A DNA stretch of 38,875 nucleotides from NCBI GenBank assembly GCA_018729555.1, contig JAHHQG010000028.1, forward strand, positions 1 to 38,875, given 5' to 3'. Each line of letters opens with the position of its first letter. Within the stretch, counting starts at the first letter, position 1. The notes under the pieces were generated by a model. The model was not told the origin of the DNA and made no database searches. It was given only the letters and a program-made list of their open reading frames with translations. Shown here in pieces: positions 20,336 to 29,700 of the stretch. The stretch comes from Clostridiales bacterium (lineage in GTDB: Bacteria > Bacillota > Sulfobacillia > RBS10-35). Position numbers and translations under genes: made by a program.

Positions 20336-21382
20336 CTACACTCCCTGGGCCGCCGCATGCTGTTTTGCCACGCTCATCAGGTAATAGCCGCGCACGTTCG
20401 CGAACTGGGGATCGGACGGAACAAACACCGGTGTTTCCCCCCACGCCTTGCGAAGGTCTTCCTCCAGTGCCTTTCCGCCGCCACCCATAACCACCACGGC
20501 TTCCGCCGTCACCATCTCCCGCTGCCAACGGCCCGCCAAGTCGTGGCGAAGGGCCGCCGCCAGGTCTTTCACCGCCTCGGCGTAGATGTCAGCGACATCA
20601 TAGCGGCGGCCCTGGTAGCGGGCATAGCCATCAGCGATAATGCTTTCCATGTCGTGCAGGCGCCAGGGTGCCATGCTGATCTTCCGCTGGAGTCTATCCA
20701 AAACCTGCTGGTGCACCTGGTTCATCCCGAGATCGATGGTGCCGCTCAGGTGGCCTACGATTTGGTTCCGTTCCATGTCCACGCCGAGATATTCGGTGGT
20801 GCGGGTACCGATGTCGATCACCATCACAATCCCCGTCTGCAGATCGGCCAGCTCCGCGAAATCTTCCATAGCGGCCACAAGACCCGCCAGTCCTTGGGCG
20901 TACACGTCCACCTTCTCAAACCGAAGGGCCCGGTCTGCCGCCGGGTGTTCGATATCCACAACGGCTTCTTGGTTTTCAAGCCAGCGGCGCACTTTTTCCC
21001 GTGTTGCTTCGTGACGGTACTGGGCGAAGGGAAGCCCCACGGCCAGGCGAATCCGATGATTGAGGGGATCCATCACCTGGGCCGCCGCAAGCAAGATCAG
21101 CCACAAGGCATGGTCGGAAAAGCTCCGGTCCACCTCGAAAGGCCGCATGGACATGCTGGAACCCACGGCCGCCGCCTTCCCCGCCGCCACCACCACTGCC
21201 CGCCGGTCCGCCTGGAAGATGGTCGCCGTGATCGACTCCCCGTCAGTCTTGCCACCGCCCCGCACCGACAGAATCTCATCATGCTCGGTTTTGGCAATCA
21301 CCGAGGGAAACCGCGCCTTTCCCCGCGCCCCCAACGCTTTCACCCACCCAAAACCCAAATCCACCGCCACCACTTGTTCCAT
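20336..21382 (-). CDS. parM: ParM/StbA-like actin homolog
   Basis: Encodes 348 residues with the actin-fold nucleotide signatures: phosphate-1 VVAVDLGFGWVKA near the N-terminus, phosphate-2 VMVIDIGTRTTEYLGV in the middle, and adenosine motif VVVMGGGGKALEEDLRKAWG toward the end, with FANVRGYYLM as in ParM/StbA and archaeal-type actin relatives. Such proteins form filaments that push plasmid copies apart. ATG at 21382 with AAGGAGG eight bases upstream. The promoter is at about 21403-21408 (TATTAT on the minus strand). Partner gene directly downstream. Its presence is strong evidence of a plasmid-type element. Confidence 0.88.
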   Translation of the reverse strand: MEQVVAVDLGFGWVKALGARGKARFPSVIAKTEHDEILSVRGGGKTDGESITATIFQADRRAVVVAAGKAAAVGSSMSMRPFEVDRSFSDHALWLILLAAAQVMDPLNHRIRLAVGLPFAQYRHEATREKVRRWLENQEAVVDIEHPAADRALRFEKVDVYAQGLAGLVAAMEDFAELADLQTGIVMVIDIGTRTTEYLGVDMERNQIVGHLSGTIDLGMNQVHQQVLDRLQRKISMAPWRLHDMESIIADGYARYQGRRYDVADIYAEAVKDLAAALRHDLAGRWQREMVTAEAVVVMGGGGKALEEDLRKAWGETPVFVPSDPQFANVRGYYLMSVAKQHAAAQGV

Positions 21383-21507
21383 TCCAGACCTCCTTCCCCG
21401 CCATAATACCTCTTTTCCGTCGCGTTACCACCGCTTTTTCTTCCCTATTCCGGCCTCCACCTTCATCGGTGCCTTTTCTCTAACGCCGGTTCACCGCCAC
21501 TTCGCTG
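21383..21507 (-). promoter_or_regulatory. parM promoter and possible centromere region
   Basis: A -10-like TATTAT (21408-21403, in GAGGTATTATGG) lies before the SD. Short similar words GTTACCACCGC, GTTCACCGCC and GTTACCTCAC occur near 21425, 21489 and 21508, as might be expected of a ParR-binding centromere, but they are too diverged to be sure. Confidence 0.35.
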
Positions 21508-21948
21508 TTACCTCACGTTGGCACCAGCTTGCGAGGCGATCTGCATGGCCTGGTGATACAGCTTTTCCACATTTCCGTAAGGATAGTTACCGCGAAGGGC
21601 CGCCTTCATCAATTCCCCCGTCGTTTGCAACTCCTCCAGGGACTGAAGGGCCCGCAACATCTGCCGCTCATAGTACGGGGGAAACCTGTGGCGCTTCAGC
21701 TTGGCCTCCGCCGCCCGCAGGCCCTCCTGGGCCCGCTCCACCGCTTCGATGGCGTCGGACCGGCTCATGGTTTCATGGCGGATCCCGTCCCGGACGGTCG
21801 CCATAACGATGGCGAAATCCATCCCCGCTGCCACCGCTTCATGAAGAAAACGCTCGGCGTCCAGGGGGTGCAACTGGTTGGCCCCGCACCCGCTCAGGAA
21901 AAGAAGCAGCAACATCCCGACAAGGCATCTCCCAATCCTTCGTTGCAA
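21508..21948 (-). CDS. Predicted lipoprotein
   Basis: Encodes 146 residues. Basic N-terminus MQRRIGRCLVG, hydrophobic core MLLLLFLSG, and lipobox LSGC with cysteine 21, so it should be anchored to the membrane. The mature part is helical (AEAKLKRHRFPPYYERQML, LQSLEELQTTGELMKAALRG). No family recognised. TTG at 21948 with AAGGAGG seven bases upstream. It is divergent from the gene at 21997 and could serve the DNA-processing run that follows. Confidence 0.75.
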   Translation of the reverse strand: MQRRIGRCLVGMLLLLFLSGCGANQLHPLDAERFLHEAVAAGMDFAIVMATVRDGIRHETMSRSDAIEAVERAQEGLRAAEAKLKRHRFPPYYERQMLRALQSLEELQTTGELMKAALRGNYPYGNVEKLYHQAMQIASQAGANVR

Positions 21949-21996
21949 CGGTATACCTCCTTCGAGTCCACGTTACCGCGATGAGGAGGACCGGCC

Positions 21997-22665
21997 GTGA
22001 GCCTCAGGCTTTTAGAGTTTTTGCCGCCGGGGTTTGGCGTCCGCTTAACCTTGGAAATTCCTCCGGAAAACCGCAACGCTTATCCGCTTTTCATCGGCAC
22101 CCAGCGCATTGGCACCACCCTCCAGCGGCTATTCCCGGACTCCCGGGCCTCTTTCTGGCTTCTCTACGCCTCCTCCATCCCCGACGCCCTTCCAGGAACA
22201 CCGCACCTCGCCGGACGATTCCGCGCCGAAAAACCCCTCGCCTGGGACCGGGTTCTCCGCCGCCTTCCCACCCTCACCCAGCAACGCATGGCGGTCTGGA
22301 TCGCGCCCCTTACCGCTTTCGCGCCACCCCGGACCACTTTCCCAGGCTGGTACCGCGACCTCCCGACCAACACCCTCTTCACCTTTGTGTGGCGGCCCAT
22401 CGGCGGATGGTGGTATATCGTTCTTTCGCCCGATCTCAGCCGCGTCTACATTGCCGCCCTTTCCCGCTACGAACCCCTTGACCGAGATGCTTTCCTGGTC
22501 GAGGAAGCCTTCTCCCTTCCCTTCGCCCGGCGCCGTTGGGACCGGAACCTTTTGACCGCGCTTCTGGAAACCGCCTTCCGGTTGCCGCCGCCGTCCCCGC
22601 TTTCCCTCTCCTCTTTCCCCGCCGCCACCGTCCGACTTTCCAAAACAACCGTAAACTTCCCTTGA
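21997..22665 (+). CDS. Hypothetical protein, start of the DNA-processing run
   Basis: Encodes 222 residues, Pro/Arg/Trp-rich, soluble, with no recognised family (for example RRLPTLTQQRMAVWIAPLTA and FTFVWRPIGGWWYIVLSPDL). GTG at 21997 with GAGGAGG six to seven bases upstream. The following OB-fold gene starts 33 bases later, after a short hairpin, so it is probably co-transcribed. Function unknown. Confidence 0.6.
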   Translation: MSLRLLEFLPPGFGVRLTLEIPPENRNAYPLFIGTQRIGTTLQRLFPDSRASFWLLYASSIPDALPGTPHLAGRFRAEKPLAWDRVLRRLPTLTQQRMAVWIAPLTAFAPPRTTFPGWYRDLPTNTLFTFVWRPIGGWWYIVLSPDLSRVYIAALSRYEPLDRDAFLVEEAFSLPFARRRWDRNLLTALLETAFRLPPPSPLSLSSFPAATVRLSKTTVNFP

Positions 22666-22692
22666 GGGGGGTAGCCCCTCACGAAAGGGGAG
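22664..22692 (+). promoter_or_regulatory. Hairpin before the SD
   Basis: GAGGGG (22664-22669) pairs with CCCCTC (22675-22680), directly before AAAGGGGAG and the ATG at 22699, a hairpin-then-SD arrangement like that at 3191-3214, but inside an operon. Confidence 0.4.
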
Positions 22693-22698
22693 AGCTGT

Positions 22699-23730
22699 AT
22701 GGCGGTGTACGTGAACTTCACCAGCGGTCTCACCGAACTCCGGCGAGATCCTGTTTTGCAACGCGGGCCAGATGGCCAGCCGGTGGCCACCCATCTTTCC
22801 ATCAAGGTTGATAAGCATCACTTAAAGGCGCGCCTTCTTGCCAAAGACGGCGGAACCGACTTCGTTGAGCAGGTAGCCCGGAACCTTCGCGGCGGCCACC
22901 ACATCTGGCTGGAGGGCGCACTTTCGGTGCACCCCTACGAGGTGAAAGTGGTTGCGGAGGAAGACGCCCGCCACTGTCCCTACTGCAAGGCTCCCATCAG
23001 CGACGACAACGAGCGGGGCATCCTCGGTCGGCGGCGATTTATTCGCTGCCGCCAGTGCAAACGGCCGTTTTTCATCGCCACCCGCTCCACCTACTGGACC
23101 TTCCTTGCCCACCGGATCGTCAAATTTCCTCAGGCTCCCAGCAACCGCTATCCGGCCGGAAGCCTCTACGAGTTTCGGGTTTTCCTCATGGGGCTCCTCG
23201 CCGGGAACCCCCAGGTCCAGACCACGCCGGAGGGCCTGCGCCAGGTGATCTTCCCCTTGGCGGTCCACTACCATACCGTCACCCAACCCGACGGAACCAA
23301 AACGAAGCGCCAAACCGACATCGTACCGGTCCTCGTCAACCCCAGGGGAGGAAGCGACAGCCTCGCCCGGAGCATCCTTGTGCTTGGACCGGGAAGCCCC
23401 GTGGTGGTGGAAGGGAAGCTGGCCGCCGAATACCGGGCCTGGGCCAACGTTCCGCCCAAGCACGCCTACCACTTCTGCCCCCGATGCGGCACTCCCGTCG
23501 ATCAGCAGACCTATCCGGCCTTCAGCCTCGGGAAAAACACCACCGACGTTCGCTGGGTGTGCGACTCCTGCGGTCTTGAGGTGTGGCTCGCCCGAAGGGT
23601 CAGCAGTTTCCACGTGGAGGCCAGGGACGTCCACTACATCGGACGCTATCCCATGGACGTCTGGGAACGGTGGATCGAGCAAGGCGCCGAATGGGAAGCC
23701 GTCCGCAGCGAAGATCTCCAGGAGGTTTAG
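22699..23730 (+). CDS. Tandem SSB-like OB-fold protein with two zinc ribbons
   Basis: Encodes 343 residues in two similar halves. Half one begins like an SSB (MAVYVNFTSGLTELRRDPVL, then VATHLSIKV, FVEQVARNLRGGHHIWLEGA), followed by a zinc ribbon with C93, C96, C117 and C120. Half two has the same plan (YEFRVFLMGLLAGNPQVQTT, LARSILVLGPGSPVVVEGKL) with C260, C263, C288 and C291 set into it and a returning strand VHYIGRYPMDVW. It should bind single-stranded DNA or another nucleic acid. I know no standard family with this layout. It lies four bases upstream of a RuvC-like gene, so it may act at recombination or replication intermediates. Confidence 0.7.
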   Translation: MAVYVNFTSGLTELRRDPVLQRGPDGQPVATHLSIKVDKHHLKARLLAKDGGTDFVEQVARNLRGGHHIWLEGALSVHPYEVKVVAEEDARHCPYCKAPISDDNERGILGRRRFIRCRQCKRPFFIATRSTYWTFLAHRIVKFPQAPSNRYPAGSLYEFRVFLMGLLAGNPQVQTTPEGLRQVIFPLAVHYHTVTQPDGTKTKRQTDIVPVLVNPRGGSDSLARSILVLGPGSPVVVEGKLAAEYRAWANVPPKHAYHFCPRCGTPVDQQTYPAFSLGKNTTDVRWVCDSCGLEVWLARRVSSFHVEARDVHYIGRYPMDVWERWIEQGAEWEAVRSEDLQEV

Positions 23731-23733
23731 CTT

Positions 23734-24255
23734 ATGCGCGTCCTGGGAATCGATCCCGGCAGCCGTACCATCGGCGCGGCCCTCCTGACCGTGGACGACG
23801 CTCCCCGGTTTTCCGAGGGGGCCGTGCTCCATCTCAGCGGGCCGCTACACGCGCGCTTCCGCCTCATGGAAACGCACCTGGACCCCTTTTTCTCCAGGGC
23901 CGACCTGGTGGTCGCGGAACTTCCCTACATGGGTGGGCCTTCCACTACCGTTCACCACGTGGCGAGGGCCCTGGGATACCTGGAGGCCCTCGCCGCTCGC
24001 AGGCGCCTTCCCTTCTACGGCCTTCCTCCCACCCAGATCCGGGCCCAGTTTTCCAGCGGCCGCGCCAACAAAAAAGACGTGGCCCGCCAGCTTTTATGGC
24101 AAATCCAGGGACTTCCGGATGACGCGCCGGATCATCTCTACGACGCCGTTGCGGCGGCCTGGGCGGGGGTGCTGCTTCGGCCCGCACCCGAGGACGAGGA
24201 GGCAAACTGCCGTGTCCGCGTTTTTTCGACGGAACACATCTACACCGCCCGATAG
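23734..24255 (+). CDS. RuvC-like Holliday junction resolvase
   Basis: Encodes 173 residues, the length of RuvC. The catalytic acids are in place: D7 in MRVLGIDPGSRTIG, E62 in LVVAELPYMGG, and the C-terminal pair D133 and D137 in PDHLYDAVAAAWAG. The central HHVARALGYLEALA and PTQIRAQFSSGRANKKDVARQ also follow the RuvC fold, where a basic Lys segment contacts the junction. It cuts four-way DNA junctions as a dimer. It starts four bases after the OB-fold gene, suggesting coupling. It could resolve plasmid multimers or replication intermediates. Confidence 0.85.
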   Translation: MRVLGIDPGSRTIGAALLTVDDAPRFSEGAVLHLSGPLHARFRLMETHLDPFFSRADLVVAELPYMGGPSTTVHHVARALGYLEALAARRRLPFYGLPPTQIRAQFSSGRANKKDVARQLLWQIQGLPDDAPDHLYDAVAAAWAGVLLRPAPEDEEANCRVRVFSTEHIYTAR

Positions 24256-24919
24256 CGGGTGGGTTAACTGGGACGCGGCCAATCCGGACTACATCGATTT
24301 GGAACCGGAGGATGTCCGGGATGCCGGAGGTCCCGGGGGGCCCCTCTTCTCCATCCGGAAACGGCCCGGCTTTTCCCGCCGGGCCCTTGCCTTTCTTGGC
24401 GGTGCCGCCTTCCTTTTCCTGGCACTCCCGCTGATGGGTTACTTCACCACACCCCGGGTTTTCGGAGAACCCGTTGTCGCGACGCCCGCATTCCGGCAAA
24501 TCGCCCGCGATGTGGCGGACCTTCGTTCCCTTGCCGAGGCCACCCACGCATGGGACCCTTTCATGGACCGCGTACTCTTTTCCGACGCGCCCCCCGCTTC
24601 GGCGGCTTACGATCACGTTGAGGAATTCCTTTGGGTCGGAGACCAGGCCGCCGCCCTCCAAAAACGTCTTGCCCTCATGACATTCCATGGACCCTCGGCC
24701 CTCTACGGCCAGCAGCTGTTACAATGGCTCGAACGCTACCAGGATCTCTACCAACGGGTTTCGGCCTGGCTTTTGACCCCCGTTCCGCCGCCCGCTGAAT
24801 TCGAGCCCCTGAGGACCGAATGGGCGGAACTTCTTGCCGCGCGGGATGCACTGGAACAAGGTTTGTGGAAACTCTCCAAGGAGTATCCTTTCGGACGAAA
24901 CGGAGGGACACCGCCGTGA
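24212..24919 (+). CDS. Single-pass membrane protein
   Basis: Encodes 235 residues: an acidic cytoplasmic N-terminal part (about 1-48), one membrane helix ALAFLGGAAFLFLALPLMGY (about 50-70), and a helical external or cytoplasmic domain (ARDVADLRSLAEATHAWDPF, then QWLERYQDLYQRVSAWLL). No family recognised. GTG at 24212 lies nine bases after GAGGAGG and overlaps the ruvC-like gene by 44 bases; the upstream longer frame lies wholly inside that gene and was rejected. Its stop overlaps the next GTG (GTGA). Confidence 0.65.
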   Translation: MSAFFRRNTSTPPDSGWVNWDAANPDYIDLEPEDVRDAGGPGGPLFSIRKRPGFSRRALAFLGGAAFLFLALPLMGYFTTPRVFGEPVVATPAFRQIARDVADLRSLAEATHAWDPFMDRVLFSDAPPASAAYDHVEEFLWVGDQAAALQKRLALMTFHGPSALYGQQLLQWLERYQDLYQRVSAWLLTPVPPPAEFEPLRTEWAELLAARDALEQGLWKLSKEYPFGRNGGTPP

Positions 24920-26013
24920 ACGACTACGGTTTCCCCACCCTCTCCCAGATCCAGACGGAGGAAATGCTGCGCCGCTGCCGCGATAAACTCCAAGAAACCC
25001 TTCACGATATGCACGAAACCGAACTGGCCGTGCAGGAACTGGTTCTCCGGGTCCTCAAACAACAGTCCCTGCCCCGCCAGAACCAAAGCCTGCCTTCTTA
25101 CATCCGTCTGGTAGGCCTCCGCATCGAAGAGGAGCTGACCGTGCTCTACCGGTATATCCGCGAACTGAAGGCGGAGCTTTCCAAGAAAGAGAAGGCGCTA
25201 CAGGAACTACAAGCCAGCGGCAAAACGCCGGATGTCGCCTCGGATCCGCAGCCGGTCCAAACCGCGCCTCCATCTCCCGGGGTCGAGGCTTTTTTCCCCG
25301 ACCTTTCCCCGGCGGCCCAAAAGGCCCTCTCCCTGCACCTGGAAAAAGGCTACGTCCTCGACGAGCACTTTAAGGCCCTTAGGAAGGGCGTCCAGGAACT
25401 CGCCAAAAAAGAAATCCTCCGGGCCGAGAAGGTCACCCTTCCCACCGGCGAACCCGGGTGGCTTTATCTTCCCGGACCCAAGCTCCAAGGCCTTCCGGCC
25501 CTTGCCCGCGCGCCCCTGGAAACCGCCAGGTGGGAAACCACCCACCCCGACCTCGCCAAAGGCTACGTCACGGCCCGTTTAGCCGCCATCTACCGCGCCA
25601 GGGGTTATGAGATCGACCAAAGCCTGGCGGCCAACCGTCTGGGGAAAACCGACGTGTGGAGCACCTTCTTGGCCGTGAAGGACAGCGACGTCCAGCGGGT
25701 GTTCCTCATCCTCGACGCCGACGATCTCGAACAGGCCGGGGCCTTCATCTCCGCCTTCGCCGCCCACGACATCGAAGAACGCGATTTCTGGGTGATCGCC
25801 GGGCTACAGGCTCAAGCCAACGCCTTCCGCCAGCTTTTCGCCCACTACGCCATGACCACGCCCGAGCTCGATTCCAAGGCCGCCATCCTTTGGATCACAA
25901 CCTACCGCTCCTTTATCGATCAAAAAGGCGAGCGGTGCTGGCTCCCCCAACCCGCCGGGCCCAACGCTTCCCGCCGTTTGGAGGCCGTGAAGGAGGGACC
26001 GCGCGATGAATGA
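24916..26013 (+). CDS. Coiled-coil hypothetical protein
   Basis: Encodes 365 residues. The N-terminal third is heptad-rich and likely a coiled coil (TEEMLRRCRDKLQETLHDMH, RYIRELKAELSKKEKALQEL). A Pro-rich linker follows and then an alpha-beta domain (GYVTARLAAIYRARGYEIDQ, VQRVFLILDADDLEQAGAFI) of unknown fold, perhaps nuclease-like or wH-like. No family recognised. GTG overlaps the stop of the previous gene with GGAGGGA upstream. It sits between two membrane protein genes, so it may be a soluble partner of the membrane complex. Confidence 0.65.
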   Translation: MNDYGFPTLSQIQTEEMLRRCRDKLQETLHDMHETELAVQELVLRVLKQQSLPRQNQSLPSYIRLVGLRIEEELTVLYRYIRELKAELSKKEKALQELQASGKTPDVASDPQPVQTAPPSPGVEAFFPDLSPAAQKALSLHLEKGYVLDEHFKALRKGVQELAKKEILRAEKVTLPTGEPGWLYLPGPKLQGLPALARAPLETARWETTHPDLAKGYVTARLAAIYRARGYEIDQSLAANRLGKTDVWSTFLAVKDSDVQRVFLILDADDLEQAGAFISAFAAHDIEERDFWVIAGLQAQANAFRQLFAHYAMTTPELDSKAAILWITTYRSFIDQKGERCWLPQPAGPNASRRLEAVKEGPRDE

Positions 26014-26680
26014 GTACCTGATTTACCTGGCCAACGGTGCCATCACCTTGTGGGTATGGCTCCTAAAGCTTCTCCCCTTCGCCGCCGCCCTCCCCTTCGC
26101 CCTCTACGCCATGCTGGTGGAGGCCCGCCACGATATCACCGCCAGGCCTTTCGCCCGCTACATCGGCAAGGAGCTGGATCGCCCCTGGAACCGCACCCTC
26201 TGGGAAAGCCGCCGCATGGCTCTCCGCCTTCTCCTCACCTACTTTCTTACCTTCGCCGTATGGGTGGCGGCGGTGGAGGTCTACGCCCGCGTGGGGCGCG
26301 CCATCATCCTTCTCATGGGCTTTCTTATGTGGGCGGCGGCGGCCATCACGGCCTACCTGGTTGTGGACCAGGAAACCAGCATCGTGATCCGGGGCCGCTA
26401 TTCCGTCCTCAGTTACGCCGCCCTCCTTCTCCTCTATCGCCTCATCCAAGGGGCCATCTACTCGGTGTCGCCCGCCGACTGGGCCATCGCCCTCGGGGCC
26501 GACGTCCCCATGGCCCTAGGACAAACGGCCGCAGGCTGGCTGCATGTCATGCTCATCCTAGCGCTTCTCATGGTGCCCATCGCCTATCTCAGCTGGACGG
26601 CGCAGCTGTATCTCGTTCACCGCGCCCGGATGCGGGCCGATGAGGCCTTCGCCAAGTATCAGCGGCGGCCCCAGGCTTGA
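26006..26680 (+). CDS. Polytopic membrane protein
   Basis: Encodes 224 residues with about five or six membrane helices (for example LIYLANGAITLWVWLLKLLP, ALRLLLTYFLTFAVWVAAVE, AIILLMGFLMWAAAAITAYL, WLHVMLILALLMVPIAYLSW) and a basic C-terminal tail (RARMRADEAFAKYQRRPQA). It could form the channel or anchor for the ATPase encoded next. ATG overlaps the stop of the coiled-coil gene by 8 bases with GGAGG upstream. Function inferred from context only. Confidence 0.65.
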   Translation: MNEYLIYLANGAITLWVWLLKLLPFAAALPFALYAMLVEARHDITARPFARYIGKELDRPWNRTLWESRRMALRLLLTYFLTFAVWVAAVEVYARVGRAIILLMGFLMWAAAAITAYLVVDQETSIVIRGRYSVLSYAALLLLYRLIQGAIYSVSPADWAIALGADVPMALGQTAAGWLHVMLILALLMVPIAYLSWTAQLYLVHRARMRADEAFAKYQRRPQA

Positions 26681-26711
26681 GGTATAGTGACTCCGGAAAG
26701 GAGGTTTCCGC
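26681..26711 (+). promoter_or_regulatory. Promoter and SD of the ATPase gene
   Basis: Extended -10-like GAGG TATAGT (26683-26688) and GGAAAGGAGG before GTG at 26712. It allows separate expression of the ATPase. Confidence 0.5.
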
Positions 26712-29700
26712 GTGGCCCTCATTCCCAAACCGCCCGCCGAGCATCTTCCCCGTTCCCACAAGGTCCCGAACGACCACGTCTTCCTCATCGACATGAAAAT
26801 CCAAGAAGGCGCCGAGGGACCCCATCTCTTCTACCACTTCGTGCAGACATCGGAAGACGGCCACACCCACGAACTCTACAAATCGGTGCGCCTCATCCGG
26901 ATCCTTCGCGTCCCCTACCGGGAGAGGGAACTGGAAACCTTCCTCGACATCCACAAGGACCTTCTCGCAGGCCTCTGGCAGGCCAACACCGAGTTTCTTA
27001 CCCTCATCGAAAATACCGTGAGGCCCAGCCAGATCGGTCTCGTCTACTACTACGGCGTCCAGGGCACATCCGATCACCCCGGCGAAGCGGTGGAAACCGC
27101 CCGCCACGCCTACCACACCCTGAGGGCGCTTCTCCAGGGCAATTACGCCCAGCTTATGTACCGGGCCGCCGATGACGAGGAGCTTTTCCGCGTCCTCGAA
27201 AAAACCCAGAAACTCCCCCGTTTCGTTCTCTTCCGGGGCATTCCCCAGGCACGGAAAACCGCCGCCGACGTGCCGAAAACCGGCATCGCGGGGCCCGTCA
27301 ACAAAGTAGTGGAGCAGCAAGTCGAGGAATTTGTCCGCGCCATGATCAACCGCAATTTTCTCTACTTCCTCCAGGCCCAGCCCGTGGCGTACGGCGAAAT
27401 CGCCCGGGGCCTGGATTTTGTGAGCCGCGACTACACCCGCTGGGCGAGCCAGGTCCAGGGCACCAAGACGGTATCGGCGGGGATCGCCATGCCTTTTGTC
27501 ATGATGGGTTCCTCGGGAACCGCCACCAGCGAGGGGCAGACGGCAACCCACAGCGACAGCGACACCCAGTCGGTCAGCCGAACCAATACCGTCTCCACCA
27601 GTGAAACCGTGGGCATCACCCACGGCGTCGGTCAGAGCCAGACCGTCAGCTACGGGGAGTCCGTCGGCATGAGCCAGACCGCCGGTGTTTCCCAGGGTCT
27701 CAGCAGCTCCACCACCATCGGCCGCTCAGAGGGAACCACCGTCGGCGTCACCGATACCACCTCCATTTCCCACACCGCAGGCCAATCCATCACCCAGACC
27801 CACGGCATCAGCCAGAGCCAGAGCGTATCGGACACCGAATCCTATACCACCACGCGGGGAACAAGCGAGACCACCGGCGTCTCCCACAGCTGGGACCGGA
27901 GCTTTTCCGAAAGCGTCTCCGCAAGCCACAGCGAGAGCGCAAGCCAGGGCCAAGGCGCCAGCGCCAGTTTCAACCAAACCACCGGCGGTTCAGAATCCCG
28001 CTCCACCGGCGAATCGCGGGGCGCCGCCACCGGTACCAGCACCTCCGTCGGGGCCAGCGGCGGGGGAAGCCTCACCACCCGCCCGGGGGCCCACGGCGCC
28101 AACCTTTCCCTTGACTACCATTCCCAGATCCAGGATCAGCGAAGCGCCTCCGTGAGCCATGACGTGAGCCAAAGCACCAACCGATCCGTGGGCACCAGCA
28201 CGGGCTTGAGCGCCGACCGGAGCGTCAGCATCAGCGACTCCTTCTCCCGCAGCCAGAGCATCAGCCAGGGGGAATCCGTATCGCAAAACTATTCGGTCTC
28301 CTCCAGTTTCTCCGAATCGGTGGCCAAAGGACGAACCCTCTCCTACGGCCAATCGGTGTCCGACAGCATCGCTTACGCCACCAGCGAGCAGGTCACCGAG
28401 GGGTTTTCCAAGAGCGTCAGCCGATCCGTGAGCTACACCGACTCCCTTAGCCAAACCCAAGGGCGGAGCATGGGCACCAGCTTTTCGCAATCGGTGAGCC
28501 AGGGTCAAAACACCGGCGTCAGCCACGGCCAGTCCGTTTCCAAGAGCGTCAGCCACTCCCTCACCGACGGACGTTCCGTGGCCGATACCACCGGACGATC
28601 CTTTGGCACATCGGACGCCCTCGCCCTTTCGCGCGGACGAAGCGAAAACCTCGGCATGAGCACGGGTCTTACCCTCGGCCCCACCGCGTCGGCGGCCAAA
28701 AGCTACCAGTGGTTCGACGCGCGGGCCGACAACGTGCGCAAAATCCTGGAAGCCCAGCGGACCCGGCTTCTGGAAGCCCTCCAGGGACAGGGAGCCTTCC
28801 ATGTGGATGTCGGCGTTTTCGTCGAGGACGACGCCGATGCCCTCGCCGCTTCGGCGGCGGCCAAAAGCGCCTGGTATGGTGATGTTTTGCCCACGCCCTT
28901 CGAAACCCTCCCCCTCACCCCCGAGGAGGAGGCCCACCTGCGAGCCCATTTCCAGCTTTTCACACCCTGTCTCGGGGAAGAGCCCGTGCCGGGACTCATC
29001 GACGGCTACAAATACTCCACCGTCCTTTTGGCCAGCGAGCTGGCGGCCCTTACGCACCCGCTCCGGGCAGAACTCGGCGGTTCGCCGACGGCGGTGGAGG
29101 ACGTGCCCACCTTCCGCGTCCCGGCGGTCATGAACGGCGAGATCTACATGGGCACCATTTTGGCCTCCAGCAAATGGACACCGGAAGACGAGTTTCGCAC
29201 ACCGTACGAGTATCGCCTGTCACGCCATCACCTCGGCCATACCCTTTTCGTGGGCGCCAGCCGGAGCGGCAAGACCGTGGGCGCCCTTCGCTTTGTCGCG
29301 GAAATCGCCAGGCTCAAGGACCCCACCCCCACCATCGTCGCCTTGGACTGGAAATCCGACTGGCGAGCCCTCGCGAGGGTGGTGGATCCCGGGCGCCTCC
29401 ATTTCCATTCCCTGGCACAGCCTGAGCTCGGTGTGAGGATGAACGTCCTCCGTGTGCCCAAGGGCGTCGATCCGCACCTCTGGATGGACGTGGTGGCGGA
29501 AACTTTCGCCCTGGCCTACGGCCTCGGGCAGCGGGGTTACTCCATCATTTGGGACCACCTGCAAAACCTCTACGAGGAGCACGGGGTCTTCGACGACCCT
29601 TCCCAAAGCCGCAAAGTCACCCTCCACTCACTCTACCGAGCCGTCAGTTTCACCCTCTCTTCCATGGACGCGCCGTCGGGAAAACCGCGCCTCGGCTTCG

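Noticed and set aside
20367-20381. CTGATGAG on the minus strand near the end of parM
   Set aside because: It encodes the conserved YLMSVAKQ end of ParM and lacks the GAAA and GTC partners of a hammerhead.
26589-27623. 344-codon minus-strand ORF opposite the ATPase gene
   Set aside because: It has shadow composition, no SD and overlaps the strong ATPase frame.
27520-28690. CRISPR-like or tandem DNA repeat
   Set aside because: The repeats are irregular, in frame and translated; no constant repeat or spacer unit is present.
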